From: Sulfuritalea sp.
Lineage (GTDB): Bacteria; Pseudomonadota; Gammaproteobacteria; Burkholderiales; Rhodocyclaceae
DNA length: 64,000 nucleotides
Assembly (NCBI GenBank): GCA_016716965.1
Contig: JADJUP010000005.1
Coordinates: 62,001-126,000 of the forward strand
Direction: 5' to 3'
Shown: positions 35,790 through 43,658 of the stretch, piece after piece
How the letters are laid out: each line of letters starts with the position of its first letter
Numbering within the stretch: the first letter of the stretch is position 1
Notes under the pieces: model-generated
The model's input: only the letters and a program-made list of their open reading frames with translations
Told to the model about the DNA's origin: nothing
Databases searched by the model: none
Translations under genes and position numbers: made by a program

Positions 35790-36263
35790 CTATTTGTTGG
35801 CCAGCACCACCAGGTCCGCCTGCATGGACGGCGAATGCGTGCGGCAGATGATCTTGAAGATGCCGGCCTTGTCGGCGGTAAAGGTGAGCCGGGTGATCTG
35901 GCCGCGCCGCACCGTGCCGGTCAGCCAGTAGCCCTCGATGGTGAACGGGTGTTCGTTGCCGTTGATGCCGACGATCTCCAGGGTGACCTTGTCACCCTGG
36001 TTCACCACGATGGTGCCGGGGTCCCAGCGGTAGCTGGACACCTCCCAGCGGCCCTTGTCGTCCGGCTTTTTCAGCAGGTAGCCGCCACCTTCCGGAATCG
36101 GGTCGGTCGGAAACGGTTCGTGGTCCACATGCACGCCACCCTTGGACTCCACCGCCGCGACATAGATCGTGCGCTCCCGCGGTGCCTGTGCCGCCTTGTC
36201 TTGCGCCAGGGCGGGCAGTACGAAGGCGCCGCCGGCAATCATCGCCAGTAACCAGTGGGTCAT
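35790..36263 (-). CDS. Secreted cupredoxin-domain protein
   Basis: 157 residues with a signal peptide (MTHWLLAMIAGGAFVLPALA). The fold has the cupredoxin pattern GTIVVNQGDKVTLEIVGING, His in NEHPFTIEGYW, and the C-terminal loop CRTHSPSM (Cys, His, Met), giving a likely His/Cys/His/Met copper site. A stretch near residues 45-80 (FPTDPIPEGGGYLLKKPDD) is an insertion relative to simple cupredoxins. It may exchange electrons with the neighbouring cytochrome c. Related nitrosocyanin-like or CuA-like proteins are alternatives. Confidence 0.75.
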   Translation of the reverse strand: MTHWLLAMIAGGAFVLPALAQDKAAQAPRERTIYVAAVESKGGVHVDHEPFPTDPIPEGGGYLLKKPDDKGRWEVSSYRWDPGTIVVNQGDKVTLEIVGINGNEHPFTIEGYWLTGTVRRGQITRLTFTADKAGIFKIICRTHSPSMQADLVVLANK

Positions 36264-36399
36264 TTTCTTGCTCCGCGTAGTGAGTGCTGGATGGGTCGGC
36301 ATCAGCATATCCCGCTTTCTCCTTCTCGATCGGCCCGCATTCATCGACGCAGGGCATGCCAATCGGGCTATCGGCTTATGCCGTGATGCCGTCGCCCTG

Positions 36400-36846
36400 C
36401 TACTCCGTGACTTCCGCCTCGACCAGCTTCGCCAGCAGCGCGAGCGATTCCTGCCAGCCCAGGTAGCAGGCTTCGACCGGGATCGGTTCCGGGATGCCAT
36501 CCTGCACGATGTTCAGCTCGGTGCCGAAGTTCGTCGCCCGCAGGCTCACCGTGGTCTTCATCACGCCGGCGAGCTTGGGGTCGTCGAAGCGGTCGGTATA
36601 GGAAATCCGCTCATGGGGCACCAGTTCCAGGTACTCGCCGCCGAAGGCATGGGCCTGCTGGTTGCTGAAGTTGGTGAAGGACATGCGGAAGCCGCCGCCC
36701 ACCTTCGCCTCCATGTGATGCACGCGGCCGGTGAAGCCGTTGGGCGGCAGCCACTTGGCCATGGCGTCGGCATCGAGGAAGGCGCGGTAGATCCGCTCGG
36801 CCGGTGCGCGAATCACGCGGTGAAATCGGACGGTGCCGGTAGCCAT
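36400..36846 (-). CDS. SRPBCC/AHSA1-family protein
   Basis: 148-residue cytoplasmic START-like protein: TVRFHRVIRAPAERIYRAFL, then WLPPNGFTGRV and GGGFRMSFTNF, VPHERISYTDRFDD and C-terminal CYLGWQESLALLAKLVEAE. Binds a hydrophobic ligand or a partner in the family; no function can be assigned. A single gene with AGTACC upstream and no obvious operon partner. Confidence 0.85.
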   Translation of the reverse strand: MATGTVRFHRVIRAPAERIYRAFLDADAMAKWLPPNGFTGRVHHMEAKVGGGFRMSFTNFSNQQAHAFGGEYLELVPHERISYTDRFDDPKLAGVMKTTVSLRATNFGTELNIVQDGIPEPIPVEACYLGWQESLALLAKLVEAEVTE

Positions 36847-36903
36847 TCAAGGTACTCCCCGAAAGGTTTGGAGAAGCAACGATACGCCACGCCGGCGCAT
36901 CAC

Positions 36904-36928
36904 GAAAGTCGGCGGCGGCGGCACGGTG
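36904..36928 (+). repeat. 25-bp dispersed repeat, core copy
   Basis: GAAAGTCGGCGGCGGCGGCA then CGGTG, in the gap between the SRPBCC and HDOD genes. Confidence 0.78.
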
Positions 36929-36947
36929 CGGCGCCGCGGCCCACCGC

Positions 36948-37775
36948 TCATTGCACCATGTACTGGAATCGCGCGCGGCAGCGGCCGAAGCAGTCGTGCA
37001 TGGCCGGGGAATTCCAGTCGAGGCCGAGTTCCTCGACGGCCGGGGAATTGATCCGCGTTACCCGGTTCTTCGGCGACGAAGGAATGTCCAGCGCGCGCGC
37101 GACGCTCTCCGCGACATTGATGACCGCCTGCAACCGGCTGGTGACCACCGCGTCCTCATGGTGGTCTCGAATGGAAAGGATGAAGTCCTCGGGAAGCTGC
37201 CAGTGGGCAGCCAGCGCGGCGCCGATCAGGGTGTGGTCCACGCCGAAGATGGCGGCCTCGCGTTCGATGAGGCGGCCATCGACCATGGATTGGCGGTAGG
37301 CCTCCTGGAAGCGCTCCGCGTCCATGATGTGGAAGCACAGTTGGCCGACGTCGTGCAGGATGCCGGCGACGTAGGCCTTTTCGGTCGACACGCCGCACAG
37401 TTGCGCCAGTTCCTGCGCCACGATGGCGACGGCATGCGAATGGTTGAAGAGGAAGGTGGCGCCCTTGTCGTCGGCCATGAACTTGTTCATTGCCGCTGTA
37501 ACGACGATGCGCTGGACCTGGGCGATGCCGATCAGCGAGGCAGCGACGAAGGGGTCGTGCAGATCCGGCTGCGCGTTAATGCGCCGCAGCCGGTTGGCGG
37601 TGGCGAGGATGCCGGAGGTGATCACCGGGTCGTTGCGGGCCAGGCGGGTCAGGGCATCCATCGACGCGTCCTCGTCGCGCAGCATCTCCAGCAGTTGCAG
37701 CACCACCTTGGGAAAGGGCGGCAGGTGTTTGGCGATCGTCGCGATCGCGACCGGAAGCCTATCTACGGTCAGCAT
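36948..37775 (-). CDS. HDOD-domain signalling protein
   Basis: 275 residues, essentially one HDOD domain (a non-catalytic HD relative): LPPFPKVVLQLLEMLRDEDA, LARNDPVITSGILATANR, HSHAVAIVAQELAQLCGV, YVAGILHDVGQLCFH and HHEDAVVTSRLQAVINVAES. HDOD proteins act in second-messenger and stress signalling, often without known activity. Its first 7 bases overlap the end of the upstream small gene, so both are translated together. Confidence 0.88.
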   Translation of the reverse strand: MLTVDRLPVAIATIAKHLPPFPKVVLQLLEMLRDEDASMDALTRLARNDPVITSGILATANRLRRINAQPDLHDPFVAASLIGIAQVQRIVVTAAMNKFMADDKGATFLFNHSHAVAIVAQELAQLCGVSTEKAYVAGILHDVGQLCFHIMDAERFQEAYRQSMVDGRLIEREAAIFGVDHTLIGAALAAHWQLPEDFILSIRDHHEDAVVTSRLQAVINVAESVARALDIPSSPKNRVTRINSPAVEELGLDWNSPAMHDCFGRCRARFQYMVQ

Positions 37776-38128
37776 GTGGACGGGCCGCAGGCCAGCAGCG
37801 CGTCGCGCAGGCGGCGGCAGGCTTCGTTGGGCTGGTCGCCGAAGATCTCGGCCAGGCGCTGCTCGTGGCCGGCGACGGCCGCCGCCCGTGCCGCCTCGTC
37901 AGGCGCGGCGTCCTGAAGCACGGCGACACATTCGACGCCCTTGTTCACCAGTTGCGCGATGGTGCTGGTGGTGACGCCGGTGCCCACGGCGATGCGCAGC
38001 GTGACCTGGTTGCCGTGCCCGCCCTGGACCGGACGCGCGATCACCATGCCGGGAGTGAGCCGGGCGATCGGGAGCCAGCAGTAGCAGTCGGGTACCGCGT
38101 CGGCGGAGAAAAGGTCATCGGAACTCAT
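37769..38128 (-). CDS. Small protein coupled to the HDOD gene
   Basis: 119 residues from ATG 38128. The segment CYCWLPIARLTPGMVIARPV resembles the N-terminal strand region found before HD-GYP domains (pGMvla.pv), and GVTTSTIAQLVNKGVECVAVLQ fits the same pattern; the rest is Ala-rich helix. Overlaps the HDOD start by 7 bases. It may have been split from a larger HD-type regulator. Function unknown. Confidence 0.65.
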   Translation of the reverse strand: MSSDDLFSADAVPDCYCWLPIARLTPGMVIARPVQGGHGNQVTLRIAVGTGVTTSTIAQLVNKGVECVAVLQDAAPDEAARAAAVAGHEQRLAEIFGDQPNEACRRLRDALLACGPSTC

Positions 38129-38282
38129 GGCGCAATGGTAACTCTTTGGACAGATTGCACCCGATATGCCACCGCGGATGACCTTGCACAATGCCGGCCC
38201 CGGCGCGATCGCCGGGCGCCATGTAGGATACCTCCGGCATAGCATTTGCCCGAAAGCCCCGACCACCGTTTCCGGACCACCC

Positions 38283-38627
38283 ATGCTGACCTCAAGCGAA
38301 CTCGATTCCCTGCCCCCCGGCCTGGTTTGGCTGGCCTGGGGCGGCTTCGTCCTCGGCGGATACCTGTGCGTCCTGAACTTCCGAATCTTTCTTGCCTGGC
38401 TCATGCATCGCCTGCGCAAGGATCCGGAAGACTCCTATCGACACGTATCGGCGATACCCATCCTGGGTTCATTGATCGTCGCCCTCATGCTCAGGACGCT
38501 GGGCTCGATACCCGAGGCCATGGTCATCGGCATCGTGCTGATCGTAATCGACATGGGAGGCATCCACTGGGGAATCGCGGGCATCGGCGTGCACCTGCTC
38601 CACCAACTGCTAAAGAAGCTGAGGTAA
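38283..38627 (+). CDS. Small membrane protein of unknown function
   Basis: 114 residues from the ATG at 38283. Three hydrophobic helices (LVWLAWGGFVLGGYLCVLNF, IPILGSLIVALMLRTLG, AMVIGIVLIVIDMGGIHWGI) and a Lys-rich C terminus HQLLKKLR. No known motif. An upstream in-frame ATG exists, but the hydrophobic block begins shortly after 38283. Divergent from the HDOD pair. Confidence 0.6.
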   Translation: MLTSSELDSLPPGLVWLAWGGFVLGGYLCVLNFRIFLAWLMHRLRKDPEDSYRHVSAIPILGSLIVALMLRTLGSIPEAMVIGIVLIVIDMGGIHWGIAGIGVHLLHQLLKKLR

Positions 38628-38933
38628 CAGGAGCGCCCGGCCGGCGCCCGCAATCCTTGCAATGACGATTCGAACGCGACCAGTGTCTGCTGCGGGAATG
38701 AAACTTGAATTTCGACGTTGCCGGCACCACACGGACTGCAAGGTGGTCGCGGTCGCATGCGCCGCGCTTCTCGTCAGCAAGTCCCGCCTGCTGGTCTGGC
38801 TCGCTGCGCGTTGCGCGATCAATCGTTCGAAGAGAAAGTCGGCGACCGCGGAACGGCGGGACCGTGCCCTCTGCGCTCTGTCAGCTTGGCCGGCTGTCGG
38901 GCTGCAATCGCCTCATTTCGGACTATCAAACCC
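38628..38933. other. Gene-free stretch of about 300 bases
   Basis: Between a membrane protein gene and the SpoIIAA-like gene. It contains a 25-bp repeat copy at 38834. Short open frames are present on both strands but none resembles a protein. No RNA signature seen. Confidence 0.45.
38834..38858 (+). repeat. 25-bp dispersed repeat, core copy (divergent)
   Basis: GAAAGTCGGCGACCGCGGAA then CGGCG. Diverged in the middle but both ends match. Confidence 0.65.
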
Positions 38934-39302
38934 TCAGCCCTGTAGCCAAGCTCTAGCTTCGTCCATTGTCTGAAAAATTCGTGATTCGTGTGGCGTTGCG
39001 TATTCGGGTGACTCGATACGCCGACACAACGACAACGTCGGCTTACTACAAGCCACAAGAGCACCACGAATACTCGGGAGATAAACAGACACGCCTATGC
39101 TTTCAACCGTGTGCGTCATTAAATCGTCATCAGTGAGGTTATGGCTAGTCACATCGGAAAAGTCGTTGATTACCCACTTCGAACTATCCAAACGCGGGTC
39201 TTCAGTAACTGCGCGGTGTGCAGAAAGCCAGTCCTCGCGAGAAAGACATCCGTGGAACCGCTTCACGACTCCATCAGGCTCCCACAGAACTTCATAGGAC
39301 AT
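38934..39302 (-). CDS. Small SpoIIAA/STAS-like conserved protein
   Basis: 122 residues: MSYEVLWEPDGVVKRFHGCL, DPRLDSSKWVINDFSDVTSH, then SIRGALVACSKPTLSLCRRI and C-terminal ESRIFQTMDEARAWL. The pattern of alternating strands and the final Phe-x-x-x-x-Glu-Ala-x-x-Trp-Leu are those of the SpoIIAA-like family of uncharacterised small proteins. GGGAGGAG lies before the ATG. A relative with an internal stop lies at 41403-41777. The local GC content is lower than that of the neighbours, so acquisition is possible. Confidence 0.65.
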   Translation of the reverse strand: MSYEVLWEPDGVVKRFHGCLSREDWLSAHRAVTEDPRLDSSKWVINDFSDVTSHNLTDDDLMTHTVESIGVSVYLPSIRGALVACSKPTLSLCRRIESPEYATPHESRIFQTMDEARAWLQG

Positions 39303-39481
39303 GAGTCATCTCCTCCCATCACTCTTCATTTCATACTATTAGCGTAGACCAACATGTCAGGAAAAATAGTGTCTGCAATAGGTTCGTTGCGGCACCAGGC
39401 ACTCAGTAGGCCAGAGGCTGGTTGTGGCCGAGTGCGGAAGTAGTTGCCACGCACACCGCCCGCCGGATCCAGCGCACTCAA

Positions 39482-40471
39482 TTACTGCACCACCCCCAGC
39501 CGCCCGTTGTGGCTGCCCATGTACCAGTAGCGCCCGGCGGCGTCGATGACGGCCTTGCGGATGCCGAGGTTCTTCGAGGGCAGCGTGACGACGCGGAATT
39601 CCTCTTTCGCCGGATCGAACACGGAGACGGTGTCGGTGTCGATGCCGTTGATCCAGATGCGCCCGGCGGCGTCGGCGGTGACGGCGTAGGCGCGCTCGCC
39701 GCCGGCCTTCGGCAGCGCCCAGGTCTTGACGATGCGCTTCGCCTTGGGATCCAGCTTCGCCAGCCGGCCATTGCCATAGTAGGCCACCCACAGGCTGCCG
39801 TCGGGCGCGGTGGCGATGCGGCGCGGCAGCGAGCCGGCGCCGGTCGCTACCGCACCGGTCTTCCCGCTGGCGGGATCGATCCAGCCCAGCGCGTCGCCGG
39901 CCAGGCGGCAGACCCAGACGATGCCATCGCGGTCGATGGCGAGGCCGTAGGGATTGCCGCTCATCGGGTACTCGTCGATCCTGCCGCTGGCGCGATCCAG
40001 GCGGCCGACGCGCTGGCCGTTCTGGATGGTGAACCACAGCAGGCCCTTGCCGTCGATGACGATGGTGTGCGGGTCGCCGCCGCCGGGTACCTTGTACTCG
40101 CTGACCTTGCCGCTCTTCGGATCGAGGCGGCCGATGGTGCCGTTGCCGTTGCCGGTGTACCAGACGATGCCGGCCTCGTCGACAAGGAGGCCGTGCGGCC
40201 TTGCGCCGGGCGGCAGTTCCCACTCCGTGAATTTTTCGGTGGCGGTGGCGAAGCGCGCGATGCGGTTGCCATGCATCACGGCAATGTAGATGTTGCCGTC
40301 GGGCGCGGGCGCCGGGTCGCGCGCGAAGCTGGGCGTCGGCACCGGCCATTCGCGCGCCTGCCCGGCGATCTGTTTCAGCGCGCCCGGCGTAACGCCATAG
40401 TTCGAGCCGCCGGCGATCGCGCTGCCGGCGACGATGGCAAGGGCAAGGATGCAAGCACGGCCAGTGGACAT
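39482..40471 (-). CDS. Secreted beta-propeller protein, virginiamycin B lyase (Vgb)-like
   Basis: 329 residues with a signal peptide (ACILALAIVAGSAIAGG). At least six propeller repeats of about 42 residues follow, with blades such as PHGLLVDEAGIVWYTGNGNG, PHTIVIDGKGLLWFTIQNGQ, PYGLAIDRDGIVWVCRLAGD and RRIATAPDGSLWVAYYGNGR. This is the Vgb/streptogramin lyase fold. True lyases need active-site His and Mg sites that I cannot confirm, so the protein may just be a periplasmic propeller. It stands alone. Confidence 0.8.
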   Translation of the reverse strand: MSTGRACILALAIVAGSAIAGGSNYGVTPGALKQIAGQAREWPVPTPSFARDPAPAPDGNIYIAVMHGNRIARFATATEKFTEWELPPGARPHGLLVDEAGIVWYTGNGNGTIGRLDPKSGKVSEYKVPGGGDPHTIVIDGKGLLWFTIQNGQRVGRLDRASGRIDEYPMSGNPYGLAIDRDGIVWVCRLAGDALGWIDPASGKTGAVATGAGSLPRRIATAPDGSLWVAYYGNGRLAKLDPKAKRIVKTWALPKAGGERAYAVTADAAGRIWINGIDTDTVSVFDPAKEEFRVVTLPSKNLGIRKAVIDAAGRYWYMGSHNGRLGVVQ

Positions 40472-40599
40472 GGTTCCCTCCCGATCGGACGAGGTTCAAG
40501 TATCCGGGCGCCCACGGGCGCCGTCAATGCGCGGCGCGGCGCAGCGGCGGCAAATCGGCGGTGCTACACTCGCCGCCCCGCAACCACCGGCGACGCATC

Positions 40600-41367
40600 A
40601 TGGCTTTCTGGCTACGTTTCTCGGCAGCAGGCAAGGAGCATTTCGGCACCCTCGACGGCGGCAGGGTGACCGTCTGGCGCGGCGACATGTTCGCCGGCCC
40701 GCAGCCAACCGACCTTGGCTTTCCGCTCGCCGACGTGCGCATCCTCGCCCCCTGCCGGCCGGGCAAGATGATCGGCCTGTGGAACAACTTCCACGAGCGC
40801 GCGGCAAAGGAGGGCCTGCAGCGCCCCGCGCATCCACTCTATTTCCTCAAGGCCGCCACCTGCGTCGCCGCCCACGGCGAGGCCATCCGCCGCCCGCCGG
40901 GCTATGCCGGCGCGATGGTGTTCGAGGCGGAACTCGGCATCGTGATCGGCAAGCGGGTTTCCTGCATCGATGTCGCGGCGGCGCCGGCGGCGATCTTCGG
41001 CTACACCTGCGTCAATGACGTCACCGCGCGCGACCTGATGCGGCTCGACCCGGCCTTCGTGCACTGGACGCGCGCCAAGAGCTTCGACAGCTTCGGCCCC
41101 TTCGGCCCGGTGATCGCCAGCGGGCTCGACCCGGCCGGCCTGCGCGTGCGCGCCATCGTCGCCGGGCGCGAGTTGCAGAACTACCCGGTGGCCGACATGT
41201 TCTTTTCGCCGGCGGAAATCGTCAGCCACATCTCGCATGACATGACGCTGGAACCCGGCGACGTGATCGCCTGCGGCACCTCGGTCGGCGCCGGGGCGCT
41301 GGCCGATGGCGACACGGTCGAGGTCTCGATCGACGGCGTGGGGCGCCTGGTCAATCGCTGCGTCTGA
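40600..41367 (+). CDS. Fumarylacetoacetate hydrolase family protein
   Basis: 255 residues from ATG 40600, normal for FAH-fold hydrolases/decarboxylases of aromatic meta-cleavage and related acids. Blocks: KMIGLWNNFHERAAKEGL, HPLYFLKAATC, MVFEAELGIVIGKR with the metal-binding Glu pair, CVNDVTARDL with the Asp ligand, KSFDSFGPFGP and SHDMTLEPGDVIACGTSVG. Metal-dependent cytoplasmic enzyme. Single gene; substrate not defined. Confidence 0.9.
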   Translation: MAFWLRFSAAGKEHFGTLDGGRVTVWRGDMFAGPQPTDLGFPLADVRILAPCRPGKMIGLWNNFHERAAKEGLQRPAHPLYFLKAATCVAAHGEAIRRPPGYAGAMVFEAELGIVIGKRVSCIDVAAAPAAIFGYTCVNDVTARDLMRLDPAFVHWTRAKSFDSFGPFGPVIASGLDPAGLRVRAIVAGRELQNYPVADMFFSPAEIVSHISHDMTLEPGDVIACGTSVGAGALADGDTVEVSIDGVGRLVNRCV

Positions 41368-41402
41368 GTGTCGGCGCGGGGCGGGCGCCGGCTTTCGCGG
41401 TT

Positions 41403-41777
41403 TTAGCTGGAAAGCCAGCGCAAAGCCGACTCGATATTGTCGAAAAGCCGCGTATCCCAAATGTTTTCGAGATCGCCGGACACCGACAGGTAATGTTCCA
41501 CCCGTTCACGCACATGGCCATCGGGTACGACGATGGCGCCCCGCAACGAACTCCTGATGATCGACGCACCCTTGTCGGTGGCCGCTGCGGTTTCGATCTC
41601 TTCATCGCCGATGTTCAGCCGGACAATGCGGCTCATGTCCCAAAGGGCAAAGCGCACCGTGTCAAGCCTCGGTTCGCCGGTGAGCTCTTAGTTTACGGCC
41701 TCGATTTCCCAAGACGACACCTCGCTCGAGAATTCGGCGAAGAAGCCCTCGTCTTCCCAACGGATTCGATGCGGCAT
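41403..41777 (-). pseudogene. SpoIIAA/STAS-like gene with an in-frame stop
   Basis: One continuous frame from ATG 41777 (MPHRIRWEDEGFFAEFSSEV) to 41403 is interrupted only by TAA at 41688-41690, between residues 29 and 31. After it the sequence continues ELTGEPRLDTVRFALWDMSR, then SLRGAIVVPDGHVRER and RLFDNIESALRWLSS, parallel to the intact 38934-39302 protein (DPRLDSS..., ESRIFQTMDEARAWL). A nonsense mutation in an otherwise full-length copy. An internal GTG could still allow a shorter product. Confidence 0.7.
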
Positions 41778-41843
41778 GGGTTTTGGCGGTGGTATTGGAC
41801 AAAGCAGTGTTGCATGACCGCGAGCCAATCCGCTTGCGGTGCG

Positions 41844-42002
41844 TCAACTCGCGAAATGTGGCTCGCCGCGCGTCTTCTTCGCAGCGCGCTCCATCACTTC
41901 CCGCGAGGCGCCGACCATCGGCGCGGGATTGTCGCCGCCGCCTTCGATGAAGACGATCTCCAGGCCAGGGAAGCGCGCGTTGGCCGACGCGCATTCGTTC
42001 AT
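41844..42002 (-). pseudogene. ureG: Rearranged ureG remnant
   Basis: 52-codon frame, ATG at 42002. Residues ANARFPGLEIVFIEGGGDN match an internal part of UreG (here NARFPGLEIVFIESGGDN in the truncated gene at 47895). It then jumps to APMVGASREVMERAAKKTRGE, which matches the region near the UreG C terminus (family: APYVGASLEVMERDTKKMRGE). The middle of UreG, including the nucleotide-specificity NKxD motif, is missing, as are the N-terminal P-loop and the final residues. Same strand as the ure operon. Confidence 0.72.
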
Positions 42003-42076
42003 CTTCCGCCAATCTGGACCAAATCCCTCCGTCGTTGTATAACTCGCGCCCTCCGACGATCCGCAGGTGCCTTGCA

Positions 42077-42685
42077 GTGAGCATTCTTCCCGTAGTCGAC
42101 GCCATCGGTGTCTTTGCCTTCGCCCTCTCCGGCTTGCTGGAGGCGCGGCGGCGCGACATGGACCTGGTCGGACTGTTCGTGGTTGCGCTGGTGACGGCCT
42201 TTGGCGGCGGCACCCTGCGCGACCTGCTGCTGGACCGCAGCCCCCTGTTCTGGATCGAGCACGACATCTATGCCATCGCGATCATGGGGCTGTCACTGGC
42301 ATTCGCACTGATCCCCGCGACCGGACGCGTGCCGGCCGGCGTGCTGCTTGTTGCCGATGCGGTCGGGCTGGGGCTGTTCAGCGTGGCGGGCGCCGGCTAT
42401 GCGCTGGAAGCCGGCACCTCGCTGTTCATCGCCGCGCTGATGGGCGTGATGACCGGAACTTTCGGCGGCGTGATCCGTGATGTCCTGTGCAACGAGCTGC
42501 CCTCGCTATTCCGCCAGACGCCGCTGTACGCCACCTGTGCCTTTGCCGGCTGCTACCTTTATTTCGGTCTGGCACGCACTCCGCTATCCGGCGAACTGGC
42601 GGTATGGATCGCGATCGTCGTGATCGCGGCCTTCCGCCTGGCGGCCGTGCGCTGGCATTGGGTCCTGCCCGTTTCGCGGCACTGA
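42077..42685 (+). CDS. TRIC/UPF0126-family membrane protein
   Basis: Trimeric intracellular cation channel-type protein (YadS/YicG family), inner membrane. About 202 residues if the GTG at 42077 is used; an ATG 42 bases upstream is possible. Two similar halves: AFGGGTLRDLLLDRSPLFWI and TFGGVIRDVLCNELPSLFRQ, each with the Gly-Gly kink and RD signature, spread over seven helices. Bacterial members conduct potassium in vitro; the physiological role is not settled. The stop touches the end of the LysR gene. Confidence 0.85.
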   Translation: MSILPVVDAIGVFAFALSGLLEARRRDMDLVGLFVVALVTAFGGGTLRDLLLDRSPLFWIEHDIYAIAIMGLSLAFALIPATGRVPAGVLLVADAVGLGLFSVAGAGYALEAGTSLFIAALMGVMTGTFGGVIRDVLCNELPSLFRQTPLYATCAFAGCYLYFGLARTPLSGELAVWIAIVVIAAFRLAAVRWHWVLPVSRH

Positions 42686-43576
42686 TCAGGCCCGCAGGTA
42701 GCGGGCGAATAGAGCGGCGAGCGGCTTCGCCGCGCTGGACAGAGGCACCCCGCGCAGTTTCAACAGGCCCAGCGTCATCGGTGGCGGCAAGGGCTTCACG
42801 TCGAAGCAGACGATGCCGTGGCCGAACAAGGCATCATTGAACAACTGCGCCGGCCCGATGCAGATCCGGTCGGTACGGCGCATCATCTCGGTCATCAGCA
42901 AGGGTGAGGCGCAGCGAATGACCTGGCGCGGACCATCGATGCCGTGGGCCGTCATCCAAGCCAGCAGGTTGTTGCCTTGACTGCCGGGACTGAGGTTGAG
43001 CACCCATTTCGCCTCCCGGAGTTCGCTCCAGCGCTTAGCCCCGGCCAGCGGGTGCCCCTTGCGGCCACCCAGCGCCGGCTGCACCGTGGCCAGGGGCTCG
43101 AAGTCGATTTCGTAGGGCAGGTCGGCGGCGTCGGCAATCGCCACGGCGAAATCCAGCCGGCCTTCAAAAAGATCGGGCAGCACCGTGGTCAACAGGCCTT
43201 CGGTCAAGCCGATTTCGGCATCCGGTTGCAGGCGCTCGTAGTCGCGCAAGACGCGCGGCAACACCAGGGCCGCCGCCATCGGGGTTACCGCGATCACCAC
43301 GCGCACCCCGGCGCCGCCACGCAACAGGCGTATCTCTTCCTGAGCCTTGTCGAGGATCGACAAGGCCAGGCGCGCGCGCGTCAACAGCGTATTGCCGGCC
43401 GGCGTGAACTCGATGCCCTTGTAGCTGCGCAACAGCAGTTCCGCGCCGACGGCTTCCTCAAGCTCGCGCAAGGCCTTGGTCAGCGCGCTCTGGCTGAGAT
43501 TCATGGCGCGCGCGGCGGCACGGATCGAATTGCTCTCCGCCACCTGCACCAGCGCCCTGAGATGATGGTCTTTCAT
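42686..43576 (-). CDS. LysR-type transcriptional regulator
   Basis: 296 residues: N-terminal winged helix (LVQVAESNSIRAAARAMNLSQSALTKAL) and C-terminal effector domain with GVRVVIAVTPMAAALVLPRV. Transcribed away from the amidohydrolase-TRAP operon, with a palindrome in the shared gap. It probably controls that operon in response to a substrate. Confidence 0.92.
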   Translation of the reverse strand: MKDHHLRALVQVAESNSIRAAARAMNLSQSALTKALRELEEAVGAELLLRSYKGIEFTPAGNTLLTRARLALSILDKAQEEIRLLRGGAGVRVVIAVTPMAAALVLPRVLRDYERLQPDAEIGLTEGLLTTVLPDLFEGRLDFAVAIADAADLPYEIDFEPLATVQPALGGRKGHPLAGAKRWSELREAKWVLNLSPGSQGNNLLAWMTAHGIDGPRQVIRCASPLLMTEMMRRTDRICIGPAQLFNDALFGHGIVCFDVKPLPPPMTLGLLKLRGVPLSSAAKPLAALFARYLRA

Positions 43577-43581
43577 AAATT

Positions 43582-43608
43582 TTGGTGATTCGTTCTGGTT
43601 GTCACCAA
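43582..43608. promoter_or_regulatory. LysR-type operator in divergent gap
   Basis: Inverted repeat TTGGTGA (43582-43588), 13 bases, TCACCAA (43602-43608), with a third TTTGGTGC half-site at 43626-43633. It lies between the divergent LysR and amidohydrolase genes. Confidence 0.6.
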
Positions 43609-43658
43609 GCGGAAAATATCACTTTATTTGGTGCACTGCGTACACCTACCATGGCTTC

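Noticed and set aside
39303..39481. Possible small gene or RNA between the SpoIIAA-like and propeller genes
   Set aside because: No frame of useful length and no stable fold was evident by eye.
40549..40574. Additional 25-bp repeat copy before the FAH-family gene
   Set aside because: Only the first half (AAATCGGCGGTG) resembles the core; the second half does not match.
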